Part shown: positions 24,055 to 35,560 of the stretch, one piece after another
How positions within the stretch are numbered: position 1 is the stretch's first letter
Layout: each line of letters starts with the position of its first letter
Assembly: GCA_030068075.1 (NCBI GenBank)
Contig: CM057844.1
Coordinates: 5,704,001 to 5,768,000 of the forward strand
DNA: 64,000 bases
Origin: Paguma larvata
Taxonomy: Eukaryota > Chordata > Mammalia > Carnivora > Viverridae
Direction: 5' to 3'
The notes under the pieces: model-generated
Told to the model about the DNA's origin: nothing
Databases searched by the model: none
The model's input: only the letters and a program-made list of their open reading frames with translations
Position numbers and translations under genes: made by a program

Positions 24055-24346
24055 TGGGCTGTCCGATACAGCAGCCCCTAGCCCTACATGGCTATTGATC
24101 GCTTGAAATGTGGGGAGTCTGAATTGAGAGGTGCTGTAAGTAGAAAATACATACCAGGTTTTGAAGACTTAGTAAAAAAACGTAAATCACTTCATTAAAA
24201 AATTTTACATTGCTCACATGTTGAAACGGACATACTGGACTAAATACATTACATCATTAAAATTAATTTCACCTATTTTTAAAACATAACTACTAGAAAA
24301 TCTAAAATGACCTATGTGGTTCACATTATATTTCTATTGAACAGCA
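24055..24346 (-). mobile_element. Non-autonomous hAT-type DNA transposon (MER3/MER33-like)
   Basis: Inverted ends 'gctgtccgata' (from about 24059) and 'tctattgaacagc' (to about 24344) are imperfect terminal inverted repeats. The interior phrases 'catggctattgatcgcttgaaatgtgg', 'gtgctgtaagtagaaaatacataccagg', 'ttgaagacttagta', 'aaaattaatttcacctatt' and 'ctactagaaaatct' match an old mammalian hAT MITE in antisense. The exact family name is uncertain. No transposase. Confidence 0.7.
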
Positions 24347-24425
24347 TTTCCCTATGGAATAGCCCTCAAAGCCATTCTGGTCACTAACACCACATGGATA
24401 TCCCCTACCCTGTGGCTGGTGTACA

Positions 24426-24452
24426 ACACACACACACACACACACACACACA
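24426..24452 (+). repeat. (CA)n microsatellite
   Basis: About 13 CA units, uninterrupted. Confidence 0.95.
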
Positions 24453-24549
24453 GCGGTTGTTCAGCCTAAACACCTTACTTATCCTCTACTACCACCTTTT
24501 GCTACAATCCTGTGCATCCTTTAAAATCCATCTCAAACTAGCAGGCAAC

Positions 24550-24750
24550 CGCTGACATTTATTAAGAATTGATTATGTGCAAGGCATTGTGTTAAGTACA
24601 TTTCATGTGATTCCTTTAAGCCATTACGGCTGCTTTCTAAAGTAGGCAGCATTCGATTCTCATCTTATAGCTGGAAAACGTGCTCATGGTGCACACCATC
24701 ACCTGGTCAGTGGCGAAGCCCAGATTCATCTTTGCTTCATCAGTCCCCAC
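24550..24750 (-). repeat. MIR SINE, antisense
   Basis: 'gattatgtgcaaggcattgtgttaagtacatttcatgtgattcc', 'ttctcatcttatagctggaaaacgtgctcatgg' and 'cagtggcgaagcccagattcatc' are MIR in reverse order. Confidence 0.7.
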
Positions 24751-25945
24751 TGCCCCACCTAGTGGTCCTTTGCCATCACGCCCCAAGTCAGCTCAGTTCC
24801 TGAACACATATATCCCTCACTCCCTGGAATCCTTACTGCTCTTAGTTAATGCATCTTAATTTATGTACCTTTTTCACGGCATGGATTACTGCACTGTATT
24901 GTAACTTGTATTATTGTGTGTGGTCCACATGATTCTCTCTGAGACCAAGATGAATTTTTCTCATTTAAATATTCATGGAAAATAACACTTTGAGATTTCA
25001 GTCTGTATTTGATTAATGTACAGCATATTATGTATTTAAAACACATCATATACTCCTCTCATGCCTTTTACAAATGTAAACCTTGCTGTTGACATGAGAA
25101 TTGGGTATATGGATGTGGGCGGCCTTTACTGACAGGTGGAATTTAAAAGCAAAGCAAAAGAAAGCAGATGAAAGTCTGGTCTTCCTGGTGGGGGAAACCT
25201 CCTAAGACCTTCCCAGGGCGGTTCCTCTATCTACAAAGAGTAGTTGCTCTCCCAGCTCATAGTGTCAAGCTGACCCTGCCCTCTGTTCTGGCCTTGTCTC
25301 GAAAGGAGACTCTCCCCGCCTCCCCAACCCCAACCATAGAACAGTGCCGGAGAAAAAATTGATAAGGGTGGGAAAGAAGGAATTAAGAGAGTAATCAGGG
25401 GTAATTCCAAGACTCTTCATCCCTTATCCATTTGTTGTCTGAAAAGGGCACAATAAAAGTAGACTAAAGACATTGTACTGATACATTCCAAATGCTGGTA
25501 TTTACGTGAGAATAGTAACATTTTCCAACAAAACGTCCCCTGGCAACAGTTCTAGGAATATCAATATTCAAAGAAATATGTTTTGGTAATAGAAAAATAT
25601 GTATCTATGAGAAACTAGGATTTTTCATTCCCTTCACAAAGGTTTTTGTGTAATGGAGAAAACTTAGGTTACCTCAGATCACTTCAAAATGGACGTACTG
25701 GTTAATTTTCATTAACCAATGATCTAGATTTTTCCCTCAGAAGTCAGGTTCCTGACTTTATGAAGTTTTCCTCACTTCAGTGTACTCACATCCAAGTGCG
25801 AAGCATACCTTCTCTCCGATTTGGCCATCTTTTTCTCTGGAATGTCTTCTTTCAAAGGACAAGCTATGAATTTTGTTGACCTTTGACAATCTAAACCTTA
25901 GCACAGGATCTCCAAATCAGATTCTTTGACCTTAGTTTAAACACC
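24751..25945. other. Unassigned sequence
   Basis: The part at 24780-24960 may be a diverged L2-like piece, but I could not support it. The rest is single-copy-looking. No gene recognised. Confidence 0.35.
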
Positions 25946-26120
25946 GATCCTGGGTGTCTTGGTCAGTTAAGCATATAATTTCGGCTCAGGTCATGATCTC
26001 ACAGTTCATGAGTACGAGCCTCACATCGGGGCCTGCTTCAGATTCTGTGCCCCTCCCCCATCCCCACTCACACTCTGTCTCTGTCCCTCTCTCTCAAAAA
26101 TAAATAAGCATTAAAAAAAT
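25946..26120 (+). repeat. Felid CAN-SINE (diverged, internally deleted)
   Basis: 'ctgggtgtcttggtcagttaagc', 'gtcatgatctcacag', 'gagtacgagcctcacatcggg', with most of the 'tctgtgctgacagctcagagcc' segment missing; tail 'aaaaataaataagcatta'. Confidence 0.85.
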
Positions 26121-26134
26121 TAAATACATTTGAT

Positions 26135-26395
26135 AAGACAAAGCATAAGAGACTCTTAAATACAGAGAACTGAGGGTTGATGGAGGGAGGTGGGTGGGAG
26201 ATGGGTTAAACGGGTGATGGGCATTAAGGGAGCACTTGCTGGGGTGAGCACTGGGTGTCATATGTAAGAGACGAATCACTGAGTTCTACTTCTGAGACCA
26301 ATACTACATTTTATGTTAACTAACTTGGATTTAAGTTTTAGAAAATAATAAAGAACAATATTGATGAACATAAAGTAGTGCTAATATGAAAAATG
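26135..26395 (+). mobile_element. Short 5'-truncated felid L1 insertion
   Basis: Contains 'aagagactcttaaatacagagaactgagggttg', 'gggtgatgggcattaa', 'gagcactgggtgtcatatg' and 'aatactacattttatgttaactaac', the 3' UTR of a carnivore L1. Flanked by a perfect 12-base target-site duplication aatacatttgat (26123-26134 and 26396-26407). L1-like sequence stops near 26352. About 43 further bases without an A-tail lie before the second duplication. Confidence 0.85.
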
Positions 26396-26589
26396 AATAC
26401 ATTTGATTAAATGAAATAAGAGCCACAAGATTATTTTGAATAATTTTCTCATAAACATGTTCACTATTTTGGAAACCCCTTATAAAATGACTAGTATTTT
26501 TAGGAACATATATCTACCTGCAGTGATTTTTCAACCCCTTCTATTTCTATTCTGCCAATTAAAGAAAGGGGTGAGTAATTCATATGTTT

Positions 26590-27000
26590 ATTCAATTTTA
26601 TAAACATTCACTGGATTTTGTTCCAGATCTAAGATGGACACTGTAGGGACACAAACAGGGCCCTGGTTTTAGATGTAGGGTTCTGAAGGGGAGGCAAAGA
26701 TGGGTGCAGTTTCAGCTGGGGGAGCATGAGGCAAGGCATTTAGTTTAGAGAGAACCACTTGGCTAAAAGCAGACGTGCCAAGGCAGAGGCATGAGAGTTC
26801 CAGCTGACCTTGGGGGCACTGGGGATTGGAGGAGAAAGGCATGAACTCAGGGGAGGGCAGCCACTGTACAATGCAGAGCCACAGAAATTTCTGTCTGGGG
26901 GAGGACTGCTGGAGGTGGAAGGACAATGTAGGGAAGATAATCAAGAGCTGAGCTAGGGAACTATATAATCTTGCTCGGAAAGAAGGTGCCAGACACAAGA
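26590..27000 (-). repeat. Possible L2 fragment, antisense
   Basis: 'tgtttattcaattttataaacattcactgg' followed by 'gacactgtagggacacaaacagggccctgg' resembles antisense L2 3' end. Beyond 26660 the match is unclear. An 109-codon minus frame here has no motif. Confidence 0.4.
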
Positions 27001-27489
27001 GGTCTTACACCAGATACAAGGAGGAAGCATCCATTACGGACACCAAGAGGATCAGGAAGTCAGGAGAAGGGGTTGATGAAGGCAGAGGGATGAGTTTTCT
27101 ATGTTTAGATTAAGTTGAGTCTAAGTGGAGAAGTCCAACACTAGTTGAAAAGTGAATAGGACTAAATGCATAATCTCCATCAGGACAAACAGTCCCCTCC
27201 CCCAATCCACATATGCAAATAGAGAATGTAAGGAAGTGGTATTACAGTTGCCCTTGTGATTGATAAGGTCAAGGCTCAAACTGCCTGTGTACGAAGCAAG
27301 CAACCTGACGTGCTGGCCTTATTAATATAGAGGAATTGCTGCTGTGAGTAGGTGTATGATTATTTCATTTTTGGGTGAGGTGAGTCTGAGGTTCTGGGAA
27401 GATCCAGATTGAGAAATCCAACACAGCACTAACACAGACAAATGGATAACTCTATGTCCAGAAAAGAGTATCCACAATGAAGGTGATGG
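27001..27489. other. Unassigned sequence
   Basis: No recognised feature; may include further diverged LINE sequence. Confidence 0.35.
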
Positions 27490-27875
27490 TCTATAGAAGC
27501 CAGGTCATCCTTAAGTCTTTTATTCAATTCTGGATGCCACACTTTGGTGATGAAATTGGGGCTTGTCCAGAAGTGGGGAGAAATGAAATGTGTGATGATG
27601 GTTTGGGGGAAAAGCTTGAAGGAGCTTTGAATATGTGACATGAAGAAAAAGAAAAGCAGGGAAGCCTCCTTCAGTCATGTGAAAGAGGAATCGAACATGA
27701 CTGGCAACAGGAAAGAAGTAGACCTAGGACCCAAAGGACAGACACTAGGGGAAAACACATTCCAAGTCAAGGTAAGGACTCACTGGCCAGCACTTTGGGA
27801 TGGGGTGATTTCCTCCTCCTTAAGGAAACTGAAGCATAGACTGGACAACAGCCCTAGGGGATGCTAGCAAGGGGA
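27490..27875 (-). repeat. CR1/L3-type LINE relic
   Basis: In plus orientation 'tattcaattctggatgccacacttt', 'gaaggagctttgaatatgtgacatgaag', 'gtagacctaggacccaaagg', 'ggatggggtgatttcctcc' and 'gaagcatagactggacaac' follow the antisense 3' ORF end of CR1/L3 LINEs in the right order. This is among the oldest repeats in the window. Confidence 0.6.
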
Positions 27876-28194
27876 TTAAAAAATATGGTGGAGAGCTTGA
27901 TAATAGATGCCCCACGAGTCCTGTGATCCCATGGGAGGAGGCAGATTGGAGCAACAGATGCATGGGTAAAGGTCACTTACAGAGAGCAGACAGGTGAAGC
28001 TACAAGTAGGATTCCCAATACACAGATTGCAGCAAGAGAAAATAAGTGAACTGTGAAAGAATCTGGTAGAGAATGAGAGAAAAGAAGCTAGTGGGGACAG
28101 AAACATCATAAAAAAGTAGGAAGAAATTCAAAGACTGTCACAACAAAAGACAAAGAGAGAAAATGTTGTATATAGTGAAGTGCCCAACTGTTAA

Positions 28195-30125
28195 GGATAC
28201 AGCTTGATTATTTTTCACACCATTCCAGAAGGTTCTCTCAAGCTTTCCCTATTCAATATCCCCAAAGAATAATCACTGCTTTGACTTGTGGCATAGATTA
28301 GATTAGCCTGTTTTTGAACTTTATGTAAACAGAAGCATGCAATATGTATTCTTTGATTTCTTTAAGTCAATATTATGTCCATGAGATTCATCCATGTTGT
28401 TATATGTGAGTAGCTCATTCTTTCCCATCGTTATATAGATAATGGAAGTTTCCAAGTTTTGGTTATTATGAATAAAGCTGTTACAAAAAGCCTTGCACAT
28501 GTGGACATAAGCATTCGCTTCTGTCAGGTAATCTGCAAGGTGTAATCTCTGTGTCATAGGGCAGATATATATTCTGCTTTAATCAATATAAGCCAAACAT
28601 TTTTTTCCAAAATCTTGTGCCAATATATATTTTCTCCAGCAATGTAAGTGAGTTACAATTTTTCTTCATTAACACTTTGTATGTTGTCGGTCATTTTAAT
28701 TTTAGCCATCTTGATAGGGTGTGTCACGATATTCTATTGTGCTATAAATTTTAATTTCTTTGGTGAGAATAGCATTTGGTTGAGATGAGACCATCTATGG
28801 CTGAACATCATTTTATCATGTATTTAGTAACCATGCTGATGCCCTCCTTTATAAAGTGTCTGTTCAAGTCTCTTGTCCATCCTTAAAGTGGGTTGCCTGA
28901 AACATATACACATACCTCTGAATGTGAGTCCTTGGTTGGATGCGTGTATTACAAATCTTTTCAAAGTTTGTGGCTTGCTTTTTTTTATTCTTTTAAGGGT
29001 ATCTCTGGATGAATAAAATTCCTAATTTTTATTCAGTCAAATATATCCAGATTTTTTATTTATTACCAGTTCTGTTTTTAAAAATTTTTGCATAGTACAA
29101 GATCACAAAGATACTCTCTTATGTTTTCTTCTAGAATATTAATAGTTTTAGTTTTAACATTTAAGTCTATGATTCATCTTGAAATATTTTTTGTGTATGG
29201 CAAAGGGATCAAGTTTAATTTTTTTCCTTATGAATTTACAACTGACCTAGTATCAGCTATGGAAAAGACTACCCTCTCTTCTACTTAATTGGAGGGTAGC
29301 CTTTCTTGTAAGTTCAGTGATTACATATCTGTAGATCTGTCTCTGGATTCTCATTTCTGATCCACTGATCTATTAGGCTACCCTTTTTTCAATGCTACAA
29401 TCTCAATTATTTAGCTTTAGAGCAAATCTTAAAACCTCCAGATTTGTTGTTATTCTTAAATATTGCCTTGGGTTTTACAATTACTTTTCATTTCCGTTTA
29501 AATTTTGTAATCAACTCATCAACTTATCCAGGACAAAACACCACTGGGACTCTAATTGGAATTTCAAAGAATCCATAAGTCATTTAATGGACAACTGACA
29601 TCTTTAAAAAATTGAATATTCCAATCCATGAACATGGTATATGCTTCTATTTTTTAACATCTTAATTAATTTCTCCCAATATTTTGCACTTTTTGGTGTG
29701 GCATTCTTGCACACCTGCTGTTAATTTTTTTTTCCTAGGTATTTTTTATGGTACTTTTTATATGGTAAACCATATATATTTTTTAACTTTTCTAATTGTT
29801 ACTAGTATATTAATCTCTGAATGAGATACTTTTAATCGTTATTTTCTTAATAATTTTCATTTCTTTTTCATTGCCTTTAGTGTCTGGTAAAATAGCCAGG
29901 ACAATGTGGAATAAGTGACAGAGTGACACGTGATATATCAGATGGGAGTGACTGTAGGTGGTAGGGCATCCTTGTCTTGCTCCTTACGCCAGAGTGAAAG
30001 CATCAGTATTTTACCATGAAACATGGCTTGTACATAACATATATCAGATTAAGACAGTTGCCTTTTAATCCTAGTTTGCTTTCAGTATTTTAAATTTAAA
30101 TGTTAAATTCTAGAAAGGAATCTTG
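28195..30125 (-). repeat. Old L1 fragment, antisense (about 1.9 kb)
   Basis: The order is that of an antisense L1 from 3' region into ORF2: 'gagattcatccatgttgttatatg', 'caatgtaagtgagttacaatttttcttc', 'tttagccatcttgatagggtgtg', 'cctttataaagtgtctgttcaagtc', 'gtggcttgcttttttttattc', 'gattcatcttgaaatattttttgtgtatgg', 'cttgtcttgctccttacg'. Highly diverged, with no open ORF2. Confidence 0.8.
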
Positions 30126-30339
30126 ATAACTTATTTGGACGTTTCAGAAGGGAGCATAGTACTTCGTTGATTGAAGAGCTGTCCCTCTCTATTTGGGAAG
30201 GACAATCACTTCGGACAGCCACTAACCACACATCTGAGTCAGACGCTTTAACCTCTGGATGGTTCTTCGTTCCTGTGTTTTATCCTCCCATTTACTAGAT
30301 CTAGGTCTCTGGATCTCGAGCTTAAAATTCTGACAGCGT

Positions 30340-30545
30340 TGAATAATCTCTACATGCTTGACATTGTTTTAAGCCATTCCCAGGTATCATTTCGCTCAAT
30401 CTTGTGACAACTTTTGTAACAACAGATGAGGCAATGAGAGCATAGTGAAATGGATTTACTGATCTATGGTCACACCACCATTGTGCAAAGGAGGAGCAAC
30501 CAAGCCAGGCAGTCTGACTCCATAACATAGCCACTATGCCATTAG
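30340..30545 (-). repeat. MIR SINE, antisense
   Basis: 'gacattgttttaagccattcccaggtatcatttcgctcaatc', 'aacagatgaggcaatgagagc', 'ctatggtcacaccaccattgtg' and 'ccaggcagtctgactcc' are MIR in reverse, near full length. Confidence 0.72.
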
Positions 30546-30713
30546 GAATCAAATCTTCTTGCCCAGCCCTTTGTTTGAGGTCACTTCTCTTAATTATGGC
30601 CTAGACCATTGGACATGTTTGTTCACCATGTAGCCAACAGGGAAGCTACTGAATTTCATAGACTTCATCAGAAGGCCAGCCATGTTCTAAATTCCTGCAT
30701 TTTAAAAGCTTTA

Positions 30714-31183
30714 GGGGCACCTGGGTGGCTCAGTTGGTTAAGTGGCTGACTTCAGCTCAGGTCATGATCTCACGGTCTGTGAGTTCGAGCCCCACGTCGG
30801 GCTCTGTGCTGACAGCTCATCAGAGCCTAGAGCCTGCTTCAGATTCTGTGTCTCCCTCTCTCTCTGCCCTTCTCCTGCTCACGCTTTGTCTCTATGTCTC
30901 TTAAGAATAAATAAATGTGGGGGCGCCTGGGTGGCTCAGTAGGTTGGGCGGCCGACTTCAGCTCAGGTCATGATCTCACGGTCTGTGAGTTCGAGCCCCG
31001 CGTCGGGCTCTGTGCTGACGGCTCAGAGCCTGGAGCCTGCTTCCGATTCTGTGTCTCCCTCTCTCTCTGTCCTTCCCCTGTTCACACTGTGCCTCTATGT
31101 CTCTCAAAAATAAATAATCATTAAAAAAAAATTTAAAAAAAAACAAAAAAAGAATAAATAAATGTTAAAAAAAATTTAAAAAA
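30714..31183 (+). repeat. Felid CAN-SINE (outer), interrupted by a second SINE
   Basis: Outer target-site duplication aaaagcttta at 30704-30713 and 31184-31193. The SINE body runs to the tail at about 30918, is split by the inner SINE, and resumes as A-rich tail at 31150-31183. Confidence 0.95.
30919..31149 (+). repeat. Felid CAN-SINE (inner), nested in the tail of another
   Basis: Near-consensus SINE ('gcgcctgggtggctcag', 'gagttcgagccccgcgtcggg'). Its own perfect 16-base target-site duplication, aagaataaataaatgt, at 30903-30918 and 31150-31165 is the tail of the outer SINE. Insertion order is therefore outer first, inner second. Confidence 0.96.
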
Positions 31184-31489
31184 AAAAGCTTTATCCCATT
31201 AAAGAACAAAGCAAACAGTTCTCCAGTGTTTTTCCATCACTTACTTTTGCCAAAAGCAATAAGTAAAGCTCTGTAGCTACAAAGGAAAATTACCTGAAAA
31301 TAACTCAACTGCTTCCCAGTGGAAACGTTAGTTTATACACTCAATCTAGAGAGGTATATAATTCTTCTCAAAAGAGATACGTTCTGTTCTATCAACCGTC
31401 TCTTTAAAAAGTATCCGAAACAAAACTACTGTGAAGGGTATTAGGCATAGAAGGAGTCCTTATTCCTCATACCTTAAGGCTTCATTAAT

Positions 31490-32025
31490 TGTAGTTATCT
31501 ATTACATCAAAATAAATCACCACAAGACATAGTGACTTAAAACAACAATCATTTTATTATCTTTTTGTTTTCTGAGGGTCTGGAATTTAGGAAGCGTTTG
31601 GCTGGGTATTTCTGGCTGAGAGTCCTGAATGTGGTTGCAGCCAGATGTTAGCTGGAACTGGAACAAAGAGCAATGGGGTGGGGGAGGCACAGCTGGCACA
31701 GTTGGAGACTGACAGGGCATCTTTCTCTAACTTTCTATAGTCTCAGACCATTCAGTCTCTTCCCATGGGCTAGTTTGGGCTTCCTCACAGTGTGGTGGCC
31801 TTGGACAGGTACAATTGCTTATATGGCACCTCAGGGCTCCAGCAAAGAAAGTTCCAGAAAGCAAAGTTAAAGTGAGACAGAAGTAAGGCAGTACTTTTTC
31901 TGCCATTCTATAGTGTGAGACAAAAATGCATCCAGATACATAGGGAAGGGATTAGATTTCTCTCTTGATGGGGAGCTAACACATGGGTTTGGGCAATGAT
32001 GTAGCCATCTTTGGAAAAACACACT
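31490..32025 (-). repeat. MaLR/MLT1-like LTR, antisense
   Basis: Starts 'tgtagttatctattacatc', then 'tgacttaaaacaacaatcattttattatc', 'ggtctggaatttagg', 'gctgggtatttctggc', and near the end 'gcaatgatgtagccatctttgg'. This is the antisense order of old MaLR-type LTRs. Solo LTR; no internal viral genes seen. Confidence 0.6.
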
Positions 32026-32716
32026 CTGTCTCAGAGTCTCGAGTTAGTCATGTACTGCAAATGTCACATACGAGGGAATCCATGCCATTCTCATGTTTCG
32101 GATATGTAAACCAAGGGAAAGCATTTCTAAGTCACTTCTCATTACACAGAAGAGGGGAAAAAACTACCACATCTGTTTAAACATGCAACTTTAAAGATAC
32201 ACGTAATATATAGAAATTACTTTGTGAACTACAAAATATAGCATATTTTATAATGGTCATTCATTGCAACTTGGAGATACCTCTGAAAAGCCTATTATCT
32301 CTGAAAATCTGACATTTTATGAAGACAGATGAAGCTCTCCTTGGAAAGTTTTATCTATTTAACAAGTACCATTTGAATTGCCCTAGGAAAGTATTTGGGT
32401 ATTTCCTAGATTTGTATTTAATGGAGAACTTGGAAAGTTAAAACTCTCAACAAGATTGGCCTGACAAAATGTTTCCCATTGCAAAAGAGTACAGTTGTGG
32501 GCAAGGAATACTTGCTTTGGCCTGGAGCTCAGGAAGAGAAAGAACCATGGATGGAAAAGGCAACTTGCAAGAGGTGCCAGGTTATAAGTCTGCTTGTACA
32601 GTTAGTATTTGCAAACTGAAATTTCTCATCTCCTCTCCCAAGCTCACCCAACTCCCATGCCACATTTTCCAGGGTTTTGTCCATCTTAGTTCTGACTTTC
32701 TGAAATTTTGGTTTGG

Positions 32717-32776
32717 GGTATACACATATACACATATACATGTACGTATACATGTGTGTATGTATATATGTATGTG
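32717..32776 (+). repeat. Mixed (TA)(CA)(GT) simple repeat
   Basis: Alternating purine-pyrimidine tract. Tyr/Ile/Cys-rich frames across it are artefacts. Confidence 0.85.
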
Positions 32777-32840
32777 AAAATGCTTATCTCAGTATAATTA
32801 ATGTCGGAAAACTGTATCGGTTTTTCTTCTGCTTTGGGGC

Positions 32841-32843
<3 letters not shown>

Positions 32844-32875
<32 letters not shown>
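32844..32875 (+). repeat. (GT)n microsatellite
   Basis: About 16 uninterrupted GT units. Confidence 0.95.
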
Positions 32876-32878
<3 letters not shown>

Positions 32879-33678
32879 AGTTTGGTGGTGGGGAGTGGGG
32901 GTGGTAAGAACATTCTTCCCCTGAAATGTTTTGATTCTCAAGCTGTTTTCTTCAGACTGCAGCTTTGCTTGTATTTTGTCTGCTGCTTTCTGCTCCTCTT
33001 AACGATATTTTCTTTTCTGGACCAGCAAGGAGTTTATGCAGACAAGGAACTGGGCTTGGGTGGCTAACTAGGTTTCTTGATTCAAATCCGCCCTCTGCTG
33101 TTGACTTAGTGAAGTGCAGTCTCCTTTGTGAATAGTGCTGCTTTTGAGAGAGGGGAAGGGAAGGTCTCTGATTTTGTGATTCTTTCATCTCTGTGGGGTT
33201 CTTAATTTTATCCCTTTCAATTTTCTTTCTCCACGTCTCCCAGTCTCCAAGGGGTAAGTGCCCTTCCAAGGTCTCCCCTTCTGTCTTAAGCCTCATCATT
33301 CCCAGGACTATCACTGCAGGTCCTACAGGCATTCAAGTATTTCCGCTTGGGATGGGGCTTGACTTTCTAGGGGTGATGTTGCCTGGGCTGTATCACCCCA
33401 GGCTCCCCTGACTTATATCCTCTTTCCCACTCGTTCTCCACTGTCTGCCCAGTGCTCGTGACAGGGGTGGGCTCCAGAGCAGCTCGGCTGGACCTGGGTG
33501 TTTGTCATTCCTTACAGGTAACTTGAAGTTTGTAGAATGATGTCTACTGGTAATATTGAGGGCATGATGCTTTCATTTGCTCTGTTTATTGATTTGAGTG
33601 ATTTTGGGAAGAAGTTATTCAAAGAGATTTGGATCTGGGCAATCACCATTATTCTACTGCAACTCAGAGCTCTGTTTA

Positions 33679-33915
33679 TTTTTTATTTTTTAATTTTTTT
33701 TAATGTTTATTTATTTTTGAGAGACACAGAGAGAGAGAGCACACACGCACGAATGGCAGAGGGACAGAGAGAGAGGCAGACACAGAATCCAAAGCAGACT
33801 CCAGGCTCTGAGCTGTTAGCACAGAGTCTGATGCGATGCTCAAACTCATGAACTATGAGATCGTGACCTGAGTCTAAGTCAGAGGCTCAACCAAATGAGC
33901 CACCCAGGTGCCCCC
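33679..33915 (-). repeat. Felid CAN-SINE, antisense
   Basis: Antisense SINE: T-rich tail, GA-rich middle, 'gactccaggctctgagctg', ending 'gagccacccaggtgcccc'. Target-site duplication tctgttta at 33671-33678 and 33917-33924. Confidence 0.93.
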
Positions 33916-34299
33916 ATCTGTTTAAGTAATGCCATTTACTGCATTAAATATATCCATTTTACCCAAACCTAATTACTCTTCATGATACAGGAATGTCTCA
34001 GCACGGCGCTATATATAACTTTGTAAACAAGGAACTCTGTAATAAATAACAAGCAAACAAAAGAATTCACACACACAAAATAGATTGTTTAAAATACTTT
34101 CTGACGACCTAACACATACCCAAAGCTAATTCTTACTCTTATATATCATCAGCCATCAACAAAACAGCCAAACCTGCCCCAACTATATTTGCAAATGGTA
34201 GAGCCTTTAACAACATCTCAATCCGGAATGAAATTGTAGGCAGTAGAAGTCACTGGAAAAGCTGCACTTGTGTTTTAAGTTGCCCTGAGACTTTCACTT

Positions 34300-34795
34300 T
34301 GAAATGCAGGTAATTTGCTGGGTTCTAGCAGAGTTTTCCTTGCTCCAGGTGCCAGCTTTCATCAGATACATCTGGCTTTTCACTCCAGGTCCCTGTGGTG
34401 GAAGAGGCTGACTGTGCCTGCTCTGGCTGAGGATTGCTCTGGCTATGAGAGTAAGCTTTTCCCAGGAGCAGAGCAAGCCTGAAGTGCTGGGAATGAATCC
34501 CCCCACTCCCCAGCAGCCCTCATCCATGACTTCTGAGAGCTGGCTAGGATACTCAGCCCCTTTCACCCCAACTAATGGGCAGGATAACTGAGTCAGAGTT
34601 CATGCTTTGGCAAGGGTAAGTTCTTATCCACAGGGCTGATTTGATTGATAATGCACCCTGGATCAGCTACCTCCCTCCCAACTCACCTCCCTACTCCCGT
34701 ACCAGTGCTTCCCGAGGCCATTCCCAAACAAACTACTCACATTCAAATCTTTGCTCAGGACCTGCTTCTAGAGGAACCAGACTGAGACAGGCCCC
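34300..34795 (+). repeat. Possible old LTR 3' portion
   Basis: The end 'ggatcagctacctccctccc', 'cccaaacaaactactcacattcaaatctttgctcaggacctgcttctagaggaaccagactgagaca' pattern resembles the poly-A signal and terminus of an ancient mammalian LTR. The upstream boundary is not visible. Confidence 0.4.
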
Positions 34796-35337
34796 TAGCT
34801 TGGTCGTCTTCTCCAGGCTCTCAGAGCCTCCACGTAGACGGTTCAGGGCAAGGAAGACAGCCCCAGACTGGGTCACTGATCCAAACAGGGTGAGGAGGAG
34901 AAGGGTCTTGGATGTAAGGGTCCAGGGATGCACAGAAGAACGTCCTAATGGGAGTGTGCAGGGCACAGCCTGGAGTACTGCTCCTCCCCAGGACCACTGA
35001 TGTGGCCATGGCCGAGTATTTAAAGGGACAGCAATGAGGTGGCCCCTCCACATGCCACGGCTAAGCCTGTATACATAGTAACTTCTCTATAAATATTTGT
35101 GGATGAATGAACGAGTTGGAATTCAGTTTGAGAAAACCACATTAATGTAAACCCTGTTAAACAGGAAGGAAGTGGGAAGGTTTAACTCCCACTCTGACAT
35201 AACTCTGTTATCACTTGTCGTTTCATGATGTGACAGAGAAATAAGACCACCAGCATGAATTGAATTCTATAGAATTCCACCCCCCTTCTGCCATCGTGGG
35301 GGCTCTGGACTACTGAACACTGAACCACTGCAGTCTC
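34796..35337. other. Unassigned sequence
   Basis: Moderately GC-rich at 34800-35050. Frames of 119 (plus), 106 and 76 (minus) codons overlap one another and have no motif. No gene supported. Confidence 0.4.
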
Positions 35338-35349
35338 TTTGCTGTGAAT

Positions 35350-35548
35350 TTTTTTTTTTTTAATTATTCTTGACAGAGACCAAGAGAGCGAGTGGAAGAG
35401 AGCAAGAGAGCAGACACAGAACCCTAAGCAGGCTCCATGTTGTCAGTGCAGAGCCCAATATGGGACTCGATCCCATGAACTGTGAGATCATGACCTGACC
35501 AGAGATCAAGAGTTGGACACTTAAACAACTGAGCCACCCAGGCGACCC
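35350..35548 (-). repeat. Felid CAN-SINE, antisense
   Basis: Antisense SINE ending 'ctgagccacccaggcgacc'. Perfect 12-base target-site duplication tttgctgtgaat at 35338-35349 and 35549-35560. Confidence 0.95.
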
Positions 35549-35560
35549 TTTGCTGTGAAT

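Larger units (their letters stand above)
32026..33670. other. Unassigned sequence with microsatellites
   Basis: No recognised interspersed repeat. A mixed TA/CA/GT tract (32717-32776) and a GT run (32844-32875) lie here. The 126-codon minus frame at 32952-33332 shows no motif. Confidence 0.4.
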
